Source: Sorangium sp051521495 (GTDB taxonomy: Bacteria; Myxococcota_A; Polyangia; Polyangiales; Polyangiaceae). From it: a stretch of DNA of 64,000 nucleotides. This document shows positions 16,201-24,246 of the stretch, piece by piece. Position 1 is the stretch's first letter. Each line of letters starts with the position of its first letter. Position numbers and translations under genes: made by a program. Below the pieces are notes generated by a model that saw nothing but the letters and a program-made list of their open reading frames with translations, made no database searches and was not told the DNA's origin. The stretch is from NCBI RefSeq assembly GCF_051521495.1, contig NZ_CP150355.1, positions 9,486,001 through 9,550,000 on the forward strand, written 5' to 3'.

Positions 16201-18387
16201 AACGACAAGTTCCCCAACCCGGCCCTCGTCGCCAAGCTGAACAGCACCTTCACCTACTTCGTCTGCTTCACGGAGCCGTTCCGCGCCGCGCTCCCCTACA
16301 TCGAGCGCGGGCTTCAGGCGGCGCTCGCGTGCGGCGACTTCATCTTCTTCGCCATCAACTGCTTCAACACGCCCATGCTCAAGTTCGGCGCAGGCTGTGC
16401 GCTCGATGAGCTCCGCTCCGACGTGGACAGGTCCCTGGTGTTCATGCAGCGCATCCGGGACGTGATGGCCACGGGGGTGCTGACCGCCGTGAAGCAGGTG
16501 CTCGCGAACCTGCAAGGTCGGACGCGGAGCAGGCATACCCTGAGCGACGAGAGCTTCGACGAAGACAGCTTCGCGGCGAGGCTGGACGAGCAGGAGCCGA
16601 ACATCGTGAGCTTGTATTATTGCCTGTTGAGGCTCCAGGTCCATTTCCTCCACGGCGAGCACGAGGCCGTGCTCGCCGTGGCCAGGAAGGCCGAGCCCAT
16701 GAGCGCGATCGCCGCGGGCAACTACTTCACGGCATGGCTCCACTTCCACCCCTGCCTGTCGTGGCTCGCGCTCCCTGCCGCCGAGACGGCCGAGGAGGAG
16801 GCGCGCCGCGAGGCGGCCGTCGCCCGCCACCGGGCCGAGATCGAGCGCCTGGCGGCGACCTGCCCCCGGAACTACCAGCATCAGCTGCTCCTGATCGAGG
16901 CCGAGTCCGCGCGCAGGGCGGGTAAGCACGACGAGGCGATGACGCTCTATGACCAGGCGATCGCCCTGGCCAAGCAGAACGAGTTTGCGCAGGACGAGGC
17001 CCTGGCCAACGAGCTGTGCGCCAGGATGTACCTGGCCCTGGGCAGGGTCGGGGCGGCGCGCGGCTACCTGGACGACGCCTACCTGGGCTACCTGCACTGG
17101 GGGGCGTCGGCCAAGGCGGAGGACCTCGCCAGAGACCACGGGCACCTGTTGCCCTCGCTGGCTGCGGGCCGCGGGCGGCGCAGGCCCACCACGGCCTCCT
17201 CGACCAACACGACCATGGGCACGACGATCCTGGGCCAGACGCTCGCCGGCAGCCTGCGCGACGCGGCCCTGGTCGTGCGCGCCGCGCAGGCCATCGCCGG
17301 CGAGAGCACGCTGCCCAAGGTGATCGAGCAGCTGGCGAAGATCGTGCTGGAGAGCGCCGGGGCCGAGCATGGCGCGCTCTTGCTGGACCGAGGGGGGCAG
17401 CTGTTCGTGGAGGCGACGTTCGGGGTGAGCCCGAAGGTCCTCGAGGTGGGGCCGAGCCGGGCGCTGGGCGCCGGGGCCGAGCTGTGCCAGAGCGTGGCGC
17501 TGTTCGTGGCCCGCACGCGCGAGCCGGTGGTGGTGAACGACGCCCGGCAGGACGGGCGCTTCGCCGCCGATCCGCACCTCGCGGCAGGCGGGGTCCAATC
17601 CATCCTCTGCCTGCCGCTCGTCTACCAGGATCGGCCGATCGGCCTACTGTACCTGGAGAACAAGACCGCATCTGCCGCGTTCCACGCGGCCCGGGTGGAG
17701 CTCTTGGAGCTGGTCTCCTCGCAGGCGGCGATCGCGATCGAGAACGCGCGGCTCTTGGCCGAGGTGAGGGAGGCGAACGAGACGGTAAGGCAGGCCAACG
17801 AGCGGCTGGAGGCGGAGGTGTCGGAGCGGACCGAGGAGCTGCGCGTCTCCAACCAGGAGATCGGCGCGGCCAACGAGCGGCTGCAAATCGAGCTCCGGCA
17901 ACGCGAGCAAGCGGAGCGGGACCGGGCGGCGCTGCAGGAGCAGATGATCGAGGCGCAGCGGGAACGGGTGGCGCTGCAGGAGCAGATGATCGAGGCGCAG
18001 CGGGCGCGGCTGTCGGAGCTGTCCACCCCGCTCATCCCCATCACTGACCGGATCATGGTCATGCCGCTCATCGGCACGGTGGACGCGGAACGGGCCGAGC
18101 AGGTGCTCGAGGCGGCGCTCTCGGGCGCGCAGCGGCACCAGGCGAGCGTCGTGATCCTGGACGTCACCGGGATCAAGCAGATTGACACCCACGTGATCCG
18201 GACGCTCTTGCGCACCGCCTCGGCCTTGCGCCTCCTGGGGACGCGGGCGGTGCTGACCGGTATCCGCTCGGAGGTGGCGCAAACGATGGTGCAGCTCGGG
18301 GCTGACCTCGGGGCGATCTTCACCAAGGGCACGCTGCAGAGCGGCATTGCGTATGCGCTCCAGCTTTCGTCCGCGCGCGGGAGCTGA
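13255..18387 (+). CDS. giant Ser/Thr kinase - ATPase - GAF - STAS signalling protein
   Basis: The protein has 1,710 residues. Order: a protein kinase (about 10-270) with VAVKV lysine, HKDIKPHN catalytic loop, VDFGIS and the APE-like LSPEQTGR; an AAA/STAND-type ATPase (about 300-560) with P-loop SGYAGVGKSALV and Walker B LFLDDLQWADP; a long TPR-like helical region; GAF (about 1350-1500); a coiled coil with a repeated ALQEQMIEAQR; and a C-terminal STAS domain (about 1592-1708) with VVILDVTGIKQID. Related proteins often end in a histidine kinase; here that place is taken by a STAS domain of the stressosome (RsbR) type, so output is probably partner binding rather than phosphorelay. The ATG at 13255 has GGGGGG upstream; an in-frame ATG at 13216 lacks one. 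Confidence 0.88.
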   Translation: MLDLPSYTLAAGAYEGSETVLFRGYRDADGARVAVKVTGSEFPTARQLGRLRREFAILNHLRDLPGVVRAYALEKCGRGLALVMEDLGACSLHDLLLAQRLDLEAALQIGIAVAATLEALHQRQVIHKDIKPHNIMLEGATRAPRLVDFGISARLVRESVQAARPGVLEGTLAYLSPEQTGRMNRAVDLRTDLYSLGVTLYELLTGELPFTATDPMELVHSHIARTPTPPHELASHVPRAVSAVVMKLLAKVPEERYQSARGLLADLDRCLGQWQSSGQISRFPLGEKDVTGELRIPQKLYGREQDVEALMSAFARVRKDAVELILISGYAGVGKSALVDELHKPIAREGGALVRGKFDPLSRDNPLGAVAHALRELVRQILAEPAAVLEAWKSALVEAIGPNGRLLFDLIPELELIVGPQPEVPALGPAESKNRFELLVVRFVRVFATATHPLALFLDDLQWADPASLRVLSLLLGDPESKHLLLLGAYRDSEVDATHPLRATLDELRKAGAALTELTLRPLDGPTVTALLAETLRASERELEPLSALVFDKTRGNPFFVSQFLGVLHDERLLWFDAATGAFRWDIGRIQEAKVTDNVVDLMLGKLHRLTPRTQRALSLAACIGHAFDLGTLAIIDERSPADTAAELWEALREGLVVPQGGDYRLLDVSGGLPPGADALALQISYRFLHDRVREAAYGLIPEGQKVEVHLSIGRHLWARSGQSPRAEDLLEIVRHLRLAAGRLTDAAERIEVARLHLRAGRKAKAATAYQAAADHFAAGIELLGPGSWTSDHALSWSLHIEGAESAYLSGALERADALFDMALPRASSSLERARIHNLRVILYQTLGKHAEAVKAGLAGLSCLGVTLPETAAERQAAFARGLAEVAAALQGRRAEDLLDAKVVDDPALDAVLQLIADMVTPIYHAEPDLYVPSVLKFVQICLEHGHSNVSAFGYMAYGYILTAILGRPAEGLAFGRLAFALNDKFPNPALVAKLNSTFTYFVCFTEPFRAALPYIERGLQAALACGDFIFFAINCFNTPMLKFGAGCALDELRSDVDRSLVFMQRIRDVMATGVLTAVKQVLANLQGRTRSRHTLSDESFDEDSFAARLDEQEPNIVSLYYCLLRLQVHFLHGEHEAVLAVARKAEPMSAIAAGNYFTAWLHFHPCLSWLALPAAETAEEEARREAAVARHRAEIERLAATCPRNYQHQLLLIEAESARRAGKHDEAMTLYDQAIALAKQNEFAQDEALANELCARMYLALGRVGAARGYLDDAYLGYLHWGASAKAEDLARDHGHLLPSLAAGRGRRRPTTASSTNTTMGTTILGQTLAGSLRDAALVVRAAQAIAGESTLPKVIEQLAKIVLESAGAEHGALLLDRGGQLFVEATFGVSPKVLEVGPSRALGAGAELCQSVALFVARTREPVVVNDARQDGRFAADPHLAAGGVQSILCLPLVYQDRPIGLLYLENKTASAAFHAARVELLELVSSQAAIAIENARLLAEVREANETVRQANERLEAEVSERTEELRVSNQEIGAANERLQIELRQREQAERDRAALQEQMIEAQRERVALQEQMIEAQRARLSELSTPLIPITDRIMVMPLIGTVDAERAEQVLEAALSGAQRHQASVVILDVTGIKQIDTHVIRTLLRTASALRLLGTRAVLTGIRSEVAQTMVQLGADLGAIFTKGTLQSGIAYALQLSSARGS

Positions 18388-18391
18388 TGGC

Positions 18392-18495
18392 GGCCACCCG
18401 ACCCAGGTTGCGGCCACCCGGCCACCCGACCCAGGTTGCGGCCGCCCGGCCACCCGACCCAGGTTGCGGCCGCCCGGCCACCCGACCCAGGTTGC
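18392..18495. repeat. GACCCAGGTT repeat, locus 2: four 28-bp units
   Basis: GACCCAGGTT occurs at 18400, 18428, 18456 and 18484, i.e. four units of 28 bp (motif plus GCGGCC(G/A)CCCGGCCACCC). The array begins immediately after the kinase stop codon (18385-18387). The remainder of the gap to 18892 shows no gene I can support; the short ORF at 18610-18801 has no recognisable features. Confidence 0.92.
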
Positions 18496-18892
18496 CTGCC
18501 TGGCATGGGAATCGGGCTGGACGATGCCTGCGGGCCGGTTGATTCGAATTGACGCAGGCCATGTGAACGTTCACAATCAGCCCTAGCCGTATCCTTTTGC
18601 GTCGGCCTGGTGGGTCGTCGTGCGCACCGAGGCCTTCGTCATCCGATCGCTCTCGGCGCCGATTCCGTTCGCTCGGCCGTCTCCGACGCGATCGCGGGTG
18701 AGTTCTTGATGGGCTGCCGCCACGCCGTCTTCAACCACGCGACCCAGGCGCTCGGTGAGCCCATCGCTGTCCAGGGCTTCGACCCGCCCCGCAGGAGCTA
18801 GCTGCCGCAGCCGCTCACGGCGCGACGCACGGGCATCGATGCTCGTGCGCCGAACGCCATCCTGACATGCATCCAAGAGCTCAGAGGAGATC

Positions 18893-20854
18893 ATGCAACG
18901 ACCTCGCGCCGTCCTTCTTCTGGTGGGAGCCACGCTCGCGACGACCAGCGCACTGAGCGGTGCCGCGCATGCGCAGTCGGAGATCGACATCTCGATGGCG
19001 GAGGCGCCCGCCACGCCGCGCCTGCAAGGCCCGTTCGTGTACGGCGCCGCGCCCTCGTCGCCGTTCTTGTTCGCCATCCCCGCCACCGGCCGGGCGCCGC
19101 TCGAGTTCTCTGTCTCGGGGCTGCCCGCGGGGCTCACGCTCGCACCGTCCACGGGGATCATCTCCGGGACGACGCCGGCCGCCGGCTCCTATCCGGTCCG
19201 GGTCACCGTCACCAACGCCGCCGGCACGGCGAGCGCCACGTACACGCTGCAGTCCGGCAGCACGCTCGCCCTCACGCCTCCGATGGGCTGGAACAGCTAC
19301 GACTCGTTCGGCGCGAGCGTCACCGAGCAGGACATGATCGAGCAGGGGCAAGCGGTGAGGACGTACCTCCAGCCGTACGGCTGGAACACCGTGGTCATCG
19401 ACTATCGATGGTACGAGCCCGGGCAGCCGATCGACGCGAACGGCCGCTATGTGCCGGCCAAGGACAAGCACCCATCGGCGACGGGCAGCAACGGTTTCAA
19501 GAGCCTCGCGGACCGCATCCACGCGATGGGCCTGGGCTTCGGCATCCACATCATGCGCGGCGTGCCGCGCAAATCGTACAACGCGAATCTCCCCATCGCG
19601 GGGTCGAGCTACACCACGCGCGACGCGGGCAACCCCGACGATCCCTGTCCCTGGGATGAGCACATGTGGGGCGTTCGCGGCGACACGCCGGCGGGACAGG
19701 CCTGGTACGACGCGCTCTTCCAGCAGTACGCGTCCTGGGGCGTCGATTTCGTGAAGATCGACGACATGCTCAACAACTCGACGCGCAAGTATCACCAGGC
19801 CGAGGCCGACGCGATCCACAGGGCCGTGGAGAAGACCGGGCGCTCGATCATGCTGAGCTTCTCGCCGGGTCCCAACGATCCCTCGTGGCTGATCGCTTCG
19901 TCCGGCCACCTGAACGGGAGCGCCAACATGTGGCGTGTCGTGAACGACTTCTGGGATTACAACGCGCTCACCGATCTTCCCGGCGTGCTCCGCGCCGCGA
20001 GCACCTGGCAGGGCGTGAACGGCCTCACCCCGGGCCACTGGCCCGACCTCGACATGCTGCCGCTCGGCTACCTCGGCCCGCGCAACGAATGGCACGCGTC
20101 GGGTCAGACGAGGTTCACCAAAAACGAGCAGGTCACGATCATGTCGCTCTGGACCATGCTGCCGTCGCCGCTCATGTTCGGCGGCAACCCCGCGCGGCTC
20201 GGCTCGGACGCGTGGACGCTCGCGCTGCTCACCAACGAGGAGGTGCTCGCCGTGAACCAGGACGCGCTCGGCGCGCGCGGCCGCCGCACGACGGTGAACG
20301 GCGGCGAGCTCTGGGTCCGTGACCTGAGCGGCGACCGCAAGGCCGTGGCGTTCTTCAATCATGGAGACCAGGACATGACGATGTCCGTGTCGTTCTCGCA
20401 GCTCGGCGTCACGGGAACGCCGGTGATCCGCGATCTGTGGCGTCGCGCCGACGTGAGCGGCATGAGCGACGCCCTGTCCGCCAACGTTCCCGCCGGCGCG
20501 GCGCTCATCTACACGCTGTCGCCGCCGGGCGGGATGGGCGAGGTCTCGAGCGCGGCCGCCACGAGCGGCTCGAGCGGAGGCGGGAGCACGAGCGAAGGCG
20601 GCGCCGGAGGAGGTGGCGGCGGCACCGGAGGAGGTGGAGGCGGCACCGGAGGAGGTGGAGGCGCCGGAACGGCGGGCGTGGGCGCCGGCGGAGCCGGCAG
20701 CGGGGGAGAGGCCGGCGCTGCGGGCAGCACCGGCGACGAGCCGAGCGGCTGCGGCTGCACGGTGCCCGGCCACCGTCGCACGCCCGCGGCGCTCCTGCTG
20801 CTCCTTGCGACGACGGCGATCGGCGCGCTTCGTCGGAGAGCCGCCAGACGCTGA
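18893..20854 (+). CDS. secreted GH27 alpha-galactosidase with MYXO-CTERM tail
   Basis: The protein has 653 residues. A signal peptide (LLLVGATLATTSALSGAAHA) is followed by a putative Ig domain (FSVSGLPAGLTLAPSTGIISG, about 60-125) and a GH27 catalytic domain from LTPPMGWNSYDSFG to about 540, with the nucleophile in DFVKIDDM (about residue 286). A C-terminal all-beta region follows, then a Gly/Ser linker and a sorting tail: CGC, a hydrophobic helix (ALLLLLATTAIGAL) and RRRAARR, typical of MYXO-CTERM. GH27 enzymes release alpha-linked galactose (or N-acetylgalactosamine) from plant polysaccharides, fitting a cellulolytic myxobacterium. GAGGAGATC precedes the ATG. Confidence 0.92.
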   Translation: MQRPRAVLLLVGATLATTSALSGAAHAQSEIDISMAEAPATPRLQGPFVYGAAPSSPFLFAIPATGRAPLEFSVSGLPAGLTLAPSTGIISGTTPAAGSYPVRVTVTNAAGTASATYTLQSGSTLALTPPMGWNSYDSFGASVTEQDMIEQGQAVRTYLQPYGWNTVVIDYRWYEPGQPIDANGRYVPAKDKHPSATGSNGFKSLADRIHAMGLGFGIHIMRGVPRKSYNANLPIAGSSYTTRDAGNPDDPCPWDEHMWGVRGDTPAGQAWYDALFQQYASWGVDFVKIDDMLNNSTRKYHQAEADAIHRAVEKTGRSIMLSFSPGPNDPSWLIASSGHLNGSANMWRVVNDFWDYNALTDLPGVLRAASTWQGVNGLTPGHWPDLDMLPLGYLGPRNEWHASGQTRFTKNEQVTIMSLWTMLPSPLMFGGNPARLGSDAWTLALLTNEEVLAVNQDALGARGRRTTVNGGELWVRDLSGDRKAVAFFNHGDQDMTMSVSFSQLGVTGTPVIRDLWRRADVSGMSDALSANVPAGAALIYTLSPPGGMGEVSSAAATSGSSGGGSTSEGGAGGGGGGTGGGGGGTGGGGGAGTAGVGAGGAGSGGEAGAAGSTGDEPSGCGCTVPGHRRTPAALLLLLATTAIGALRRRAARR

Positions 20855-20860
20855 CCACCC

Positions 20861-21180
20861 GACCCAGGTTCGCTGCGCGCTCGCCGCCAGGGACACGGAA
20901 GCGGGCGGTAGGGACACGGACAGGACCGCCTGGGACAAGGGACACGTAGAGGGCAGCCGATGATGCTGCCGTCAGGGACACGGAAGCGAGTGGCAGGGAC
21001 ACGAACATGGCCGCTCGGGACGAGGGACACGCCGAGGGGCGACCGGTGACGCAGCGGCCAAGGACGAGTGGATCGTCGACAGGGACGAGACACGACGTGT
21101 CAGGGACAGGGAAACTGCCACAGGGGACGATCGCTGATGCGCCAGGGACACCCCGGAGCTCCTTTGCCTGTCCCTGAGCG
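20861..21180. repeat. GACCCAGGTT locus 3 and degenerate AGGGACACGG repeats
   Basis: GACCCAGGTT at 20861 begins six bases after the GH27 stop. It leads into about 300 bp of irregular repeats built on AGGGACACGGAAGCG and GGGACACG(A/T) (for example 20889, 20911, 20937, 20975, 20996, 21023). No ORF in either strand shows protein character; the minus-strand reading VSLVPGG..RVP is a by-product of the repeat. Confidence 0.75.
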
Positions 21181-21184
21181 GCTC

Positions 21185-21280
21185 GGAGCGACCCAGGTTG
21201 GGCGACCCGGAGCGACCCAGGTTGGGCGACCCGGAGCGACCCAGGTTGGGCGACCCGGAGCGACCCAGGTTGGGCGACCC
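21185..21280. repeat. GACCCAGGTT repeat, locus 4: four 24-bp units
   Basis: Four perfect 24-bp units (GGAGCGACCCAGGTTGGGCG plus ACCC) start at 21185, 21209, 21233 and 21257. The array ends 20 bp from the stop codon of the DUF1287 gene, which is encoded on the opposite strand, so the motif is read antisense relative to that gene. Confidence 0.95.
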
Positions 21281-21300
21281 GACGGAGCGACCCGCACCGC

Positions 21301-22131
21301 TCACGGGCCGGCGCCGCCGCGCGCTTCCTCGATCCCCTCCCACGTCGCAGCCCCGCGGATCCTGAAATGGCCGAGCACGGTCCAGGCGTCGAGGACATCG
21401 TCCTCAGTCGGCGTCGGGCCGATGTTGTGGAGGACGAGCGGGATGCCGCGCGGACCCTTGCGATCGCTGACGATGCCCACGTGATCCGGCGTGCACGAAG
21501 GGCACGGCTTGAGCGCCCAGACCACGATATCGCCAGGCTCCCAGGTGCTCATCGCGGCCTCGTCGAACGTCCTTGGGAGCGACGTGGCGTGGGCGCGCAG
21601 GTAGGTCAGCATCGGCCCGACGCGGCGATGGTCGATGTTGCGATCGGGACGCTCGATCGTCCTGTAGACGGCCCGGCGCGTGAGGATGTCTTCGTGAATC
21701 CTCTGCTGGAGATCGATGCCCGCGGCGCGGACGGCGCGGATGACGACATCGGTGCAGACGCCGCGATCCGGGGCCGGATCGCCGTTCGGGTAACCGATGG
21801 CGACCCAGGCGGGATCGTAGGTGACGCCGCGGGCGACCTCGAGCCGGGCGCGGGCGACGATCGGATCGGCCGATGCACGCGCGACGGCGGGCTCGGCAGG
21901 AGGCGCCGGAGCAGGCCCGGACACGGGGCTCGACGCTGGCGCGGGGCTCGGCGCGGGCGCCTCTGCACGTACGGGCGCAGGGCTCAGCGCTGGCGCGGGG
22001 CTCGGCGCGGGCGCCTCTGCACGTACGGGCGCAGGAGCCGACGCATGACGGCTCTCGCGCGAAACGAGCCCTTGCGAACCACAGGCCAGGAGGGTGACCG
22101 CGGCGACGAAGGCCAAGGATCGTGAGCGCAT
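21301..22131 (-). CDS. DUF1287-domain lipoprotein
   Basis: The protein has 276 residues. The leader (SLAFVAAVTLLACGSQG) contains a lipobox. A Pro/Ala linker with a duplicated APVRAEAPAPSPAPA unit spans residues 30-80. The C-terminal DUF1287 domain has VTYDPAWVAIGYPNGDPAPD, GVCTDVVIRAVRAAGID, then DIVVWAL and DHVGIVSD. The Cys in GVCTD and the His in DHVGIV have the geometry of NlpC/P60-like papain-fold hydrolases, suggesting amidase or peptidase action on cell wall or lipid substrates, but no activity is established for the domain here. The DNA of the linker is a tandem duplication (about 21920-22033). Confidence 0.8.
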   Translation of the reverse strand: MRSRSLAFVAAVTLLACGSQGLVSRESRHASAPAPVRAEAPAPSPAPALSPAPVRAEAPAPSPAPASSPVSGPAPAPPAEPAVARASADPIVARARLEVARGVTYDPAWVAIGYPNGDPAPDRGVCTDVVIRAVRAAGIDLQQRIHEDILTRRAVYRTIERPDRNIDHRRVGPMLTYLRAHATSLPRTFDEAAMSTWEPGDIVVWALKPCPSCTPDHVGIVSDRKGPRGIPLVLHNIGPTPTEDDVLDAWTVLGHFRIRGAATWEGIEEARGGAGP

Positions 22132-22312
22132 GGCCCGTCATCGGCCGGAGCGGGCGATCTGTGACAGGGCAGCGCGCGAGCGCCCCCTGGCTCTCCAGAG
22201 CCTCCCCTGCCCTGGCGGCGCGCCGCCCTCCCCGCAGGCGGCGACGACGGCGCTGGGCAGACGCCTTCGGTGCTGTACAACCAAAGCTCCCCCCTTGCCG
22301 AGGAGCTGCCGC

Positions 22313-23047
22313 ATGACGCGTCGTCTTCAGGAACGCCTGCTCGCGATCATGGACCGCAAGAACCACTGGGCCTGGGCGCACCTCACCGGCCCCGGCCTCA
22401 CGCGCGACCAGCTCGCCGTCCACTTCCGGCACGAGTACCGGGTCTACGTGCGCGACTTCCCGGTGCTGCTCGCGCGCGTGCTCGGCCAGTCGCCGCCGGC
22501 CGCGGTGCGCAGCGCGCTCGCGGAGAACCTCTTCGAGGAGCAGACCGGGAAGCTCTCGCTGGGCGTGTCGCACCCGGAGCTCTTCCTGGAGATGCTCGAC
22601 GGCCTGGGTATCCCGCGCGCGGCGGTCGAGGACGAGTCCATCCCGCTCGAGCCCGAGGCCAGCGCCTACCGGGCGCTGCTCGACCACGCGAGCGCGGCGC
22701 CGCCATGGGTCGTGGGCGCGGCGGTGCTGACGATCTTCGTGGAGGGCAGCGTGCACGAGCGCGCGGAGCTCCTCGGGCAGCGCGAGGCGCCGCCGATCGA
22801 GGAGGCCCTGCGCGCGCACCCGATGGTGCGCCACTACGGGTGTCCGCCCGAGCGCATGCGCCTGGCGCGGGCGCACCGGGCGGTCGAGGGCGGGCACCGG
22901 CGGGACGCGTGGGAGATGGTGCTGGGGCACGTGCCGGACGAGGGCCCGACGGCGGACGCCGTCACGTCGGCGGTGGCCGCAGCGCACGTGGCCTGGCTGG
23001 CGTACCGGGATGGAGTCGCGCGCGCGATGGGCCTCCGGCAGGCGTGA
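22313..23047 (+). CDS. haem-oxygenase-like metal (diiron) enzyme
   Basis: The protein has 244 residues and is all-helical. Potential metal ligands are spaced as in the iron-containing redox/TenA-PqqC-like superfamily: HFRHEY (H40, E41), AENLFEEQTG (E71, E75), a conserved SHPELF (H87), and a later VEGSVHERAE. Members of this fold include oxygenases, desaturases and scaffold proteins; the substrate is not evident. The start at 22313 is preceded by GAGGAGCTGCC; the frame stays open further upstream without protein character. The nearest genes are unrelated, so no pathway can be proposed. Confidence 0.75.
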   Translation: MTRRLQERLLAIMDRKNHWAWAHLTGPGLTRDQLAVHFRHEYRVYVRDFPVLLARVLGQSPPAAVRSALAENLFEEQTGKLSLGVSHPELFLEMLDGLGIPRAAVEDESIPLEPEASAYRALLDHASAAPPWVVGAAVLTIFVEGSVHERAELLGQREAPPIEEALRAHPMVRHYGCPPERMRLARAHRAVEGGHRRDAWEMVLGHVPDEGPTADAVTSAVAAAHVAWLAYRDGVARAMGLRQA

Positions 23048-23110
23048 GCGGGCCGCCGCCCGCGCCTCCGGTTGTGCCTGACATGCGCTGGGTTCACTGG
23101 TAAAGTCGCG

Positions 23111-23130
23111 CGCATCGCATCGCATCGCAT
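23111..23130. repeat. CGCAT x4 microsatellite
   Basis: Four perfect copies of CGCAT about 45 bp upstream of the lectin-like lipoprotein gene, in its probable promoter region. Copy number could vary, but no phase-variation effect can be inferred. Confidence 0.9.
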
Positions 23131-23174
23131 CGCTTGAGCACGTTCTGTGCTCGTTGTTGAGGAGATCTCCCAGT

Positions 23175-24164
23175 ATGTCCTTATCGGCACGTTCCTTTGC
23201 CTTCTTTGCTGCGCTTACCCTCGCATCCGTGGCCGCGTGCAGCGGCGAGTCCAGCTCCGGGAGCGACGGCGCCGGCGGGTCCGGCGGTGACGCCACGGGC
23301 CCCGCGAACGCGTCCTCCGGCGCCGGCGTCACCAGCGGCAGCGGCAGCGCGACGACAAGCAGCGGCGCGGGCGACGCCACCAGCGGCAGCGGCGCCACGA
23401 GCGGCGGCGCAGGCGGCGCCACAAGCGGCAACGGCGGCGCGACGACGAGCAGCGGCACGGGCGACGCCACCACGGGCGCCGGGGGCAACGACACCACGAC
23501 CAGCACGGCGGCGACCGGCGGCACGGAGACCGGTGGGTGCAGCATCTTCTGCTCCGACTTCGAGGGAGGCTCGCTGCCTTCCGAGCTCACGTTCTTCCCC
23601 GACTACCTGCAGGCGAGGATGGGCGAGTTCGTGAAGCTGGACAGCACAGGTCACAGCGGCTCGCACTCCGTCAAGGTCTCGGGCACGGACTTCAGCCAGA
23701 TGCTCGGCGTCACCGTGCCGAGCAACTTCTGGGGCAGGGTCTACCTCAAGAGCGACACCGACATCCAGATGGGCCACAACACGTATGTCGCGGCCACGGA
23801 TGGCAACGGGGATCCCAACAACGGCGAGCAGATCCGCATCGGCGAGCACCAGTGTCAGCTCGAGCTGAACCGCAAGGGCGACGACGCCGAGAAGCTCTCG
23901 AACGGCGGGATGTACATGTGCAGCGGCGGCGTGAAGCTCGTCGCGAACACCTGGTACTGCCTCGAGTTCCACTACGACGGGCCGGGCAGCTCGGTGAGCG
24001 TGTTCGTGGACGGCACCGAGGTCAACGCGATGCACGTCACGAACTGGGGTCCGTACAGCTACAAGATGTTCAAGTTCGGTTTCGAGAAGTACCACGGCGG
24101 CGCCAAGAACATGTGGTACGACGACCTCGCGCTCAACTCGGCGCGCGTCGGCTGCGGCAAGTGA
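23175..24164 (+). CDS. lipoprotein with polysaccharide-lyase-like jelly-roll domain
   Basis: The protein has 329 residues. The leader (FFAALTLASVAACSG) carries a lipobox; a Gly/Ser/Ala/Thr-rich linker of about 100 residues (repeats of SSGTGDAT, TSGSGATSGG) spaces the domain from the membrane. The C-terminal 200 residues (CSIFCSDFEGG ... YKMFKFGFEKYHGG ... MWYDDLALN) resemble concanavalin-like folds of polysaccharide lyases or lectins that bind glycans. Catalytic residues cannot be assigned, so binding alone is possible. AGGAGATCTCC precedes the ATG at 23175, which is preferred over 23154. Surface-exposed carbohydrate handling is the likely role. Confidence 0.7.
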   Translation: MSLSARSFAFFAALTLASVAACSGESSSGSDGAGGSGGDATGPANASSGAGVTSGSGSATTSSGAGDATSGSGATSGGAGGATSGNGGATTSSGTGDATTGAGGNDTTTSTAATGGTETGGCSIFCSDFEGGSLPSELTFFPDYLQARMGEFVKLDSTGHSGSHSVKVSGTDFSQMLGVTVPSNFWGRVYLKSDTDIQMGHNTYVAATDGNGDPNNGEQIRIGEHQCQLELNRKGDDAEKLSNGGMYMCSGGVKLVANTWYCLEFHYDGPGSSVSVFVDGTEVNAMHVTNWGPYSYKMFKFGFEKYHGGAKNMWYDDLALNSARVGCGK

Positions 24165-24246
24165 GGCGGCGCAGCGCGGCGCCCGCCGGAGCCTGAAGCG
24201 CGCCTGAGGCGCGCCGCTCCAGCGGATCTCGCGGGGAATGCTCGTC

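Noticed and set aside
13777..17598. Very long minus-strand ORF opposite the kinase
   Set aside because: Antisense shadow produced by high GC at third codon positions; it shows no domains and the plus-strand protein is unmistakable.
18610..18801. Small plus-strand ORF of 63 residues before the GH27 gene
   Set aside because: No ribosome site, motif or conserved look; it could be chance.
20509..21398. Minus-strand ORFs with VSLVPGG-RVP and PTWVAPGR repeats
   Set aside because: Products of the AGGGACACGG and GACCCAGGTT repeats rather than genes.
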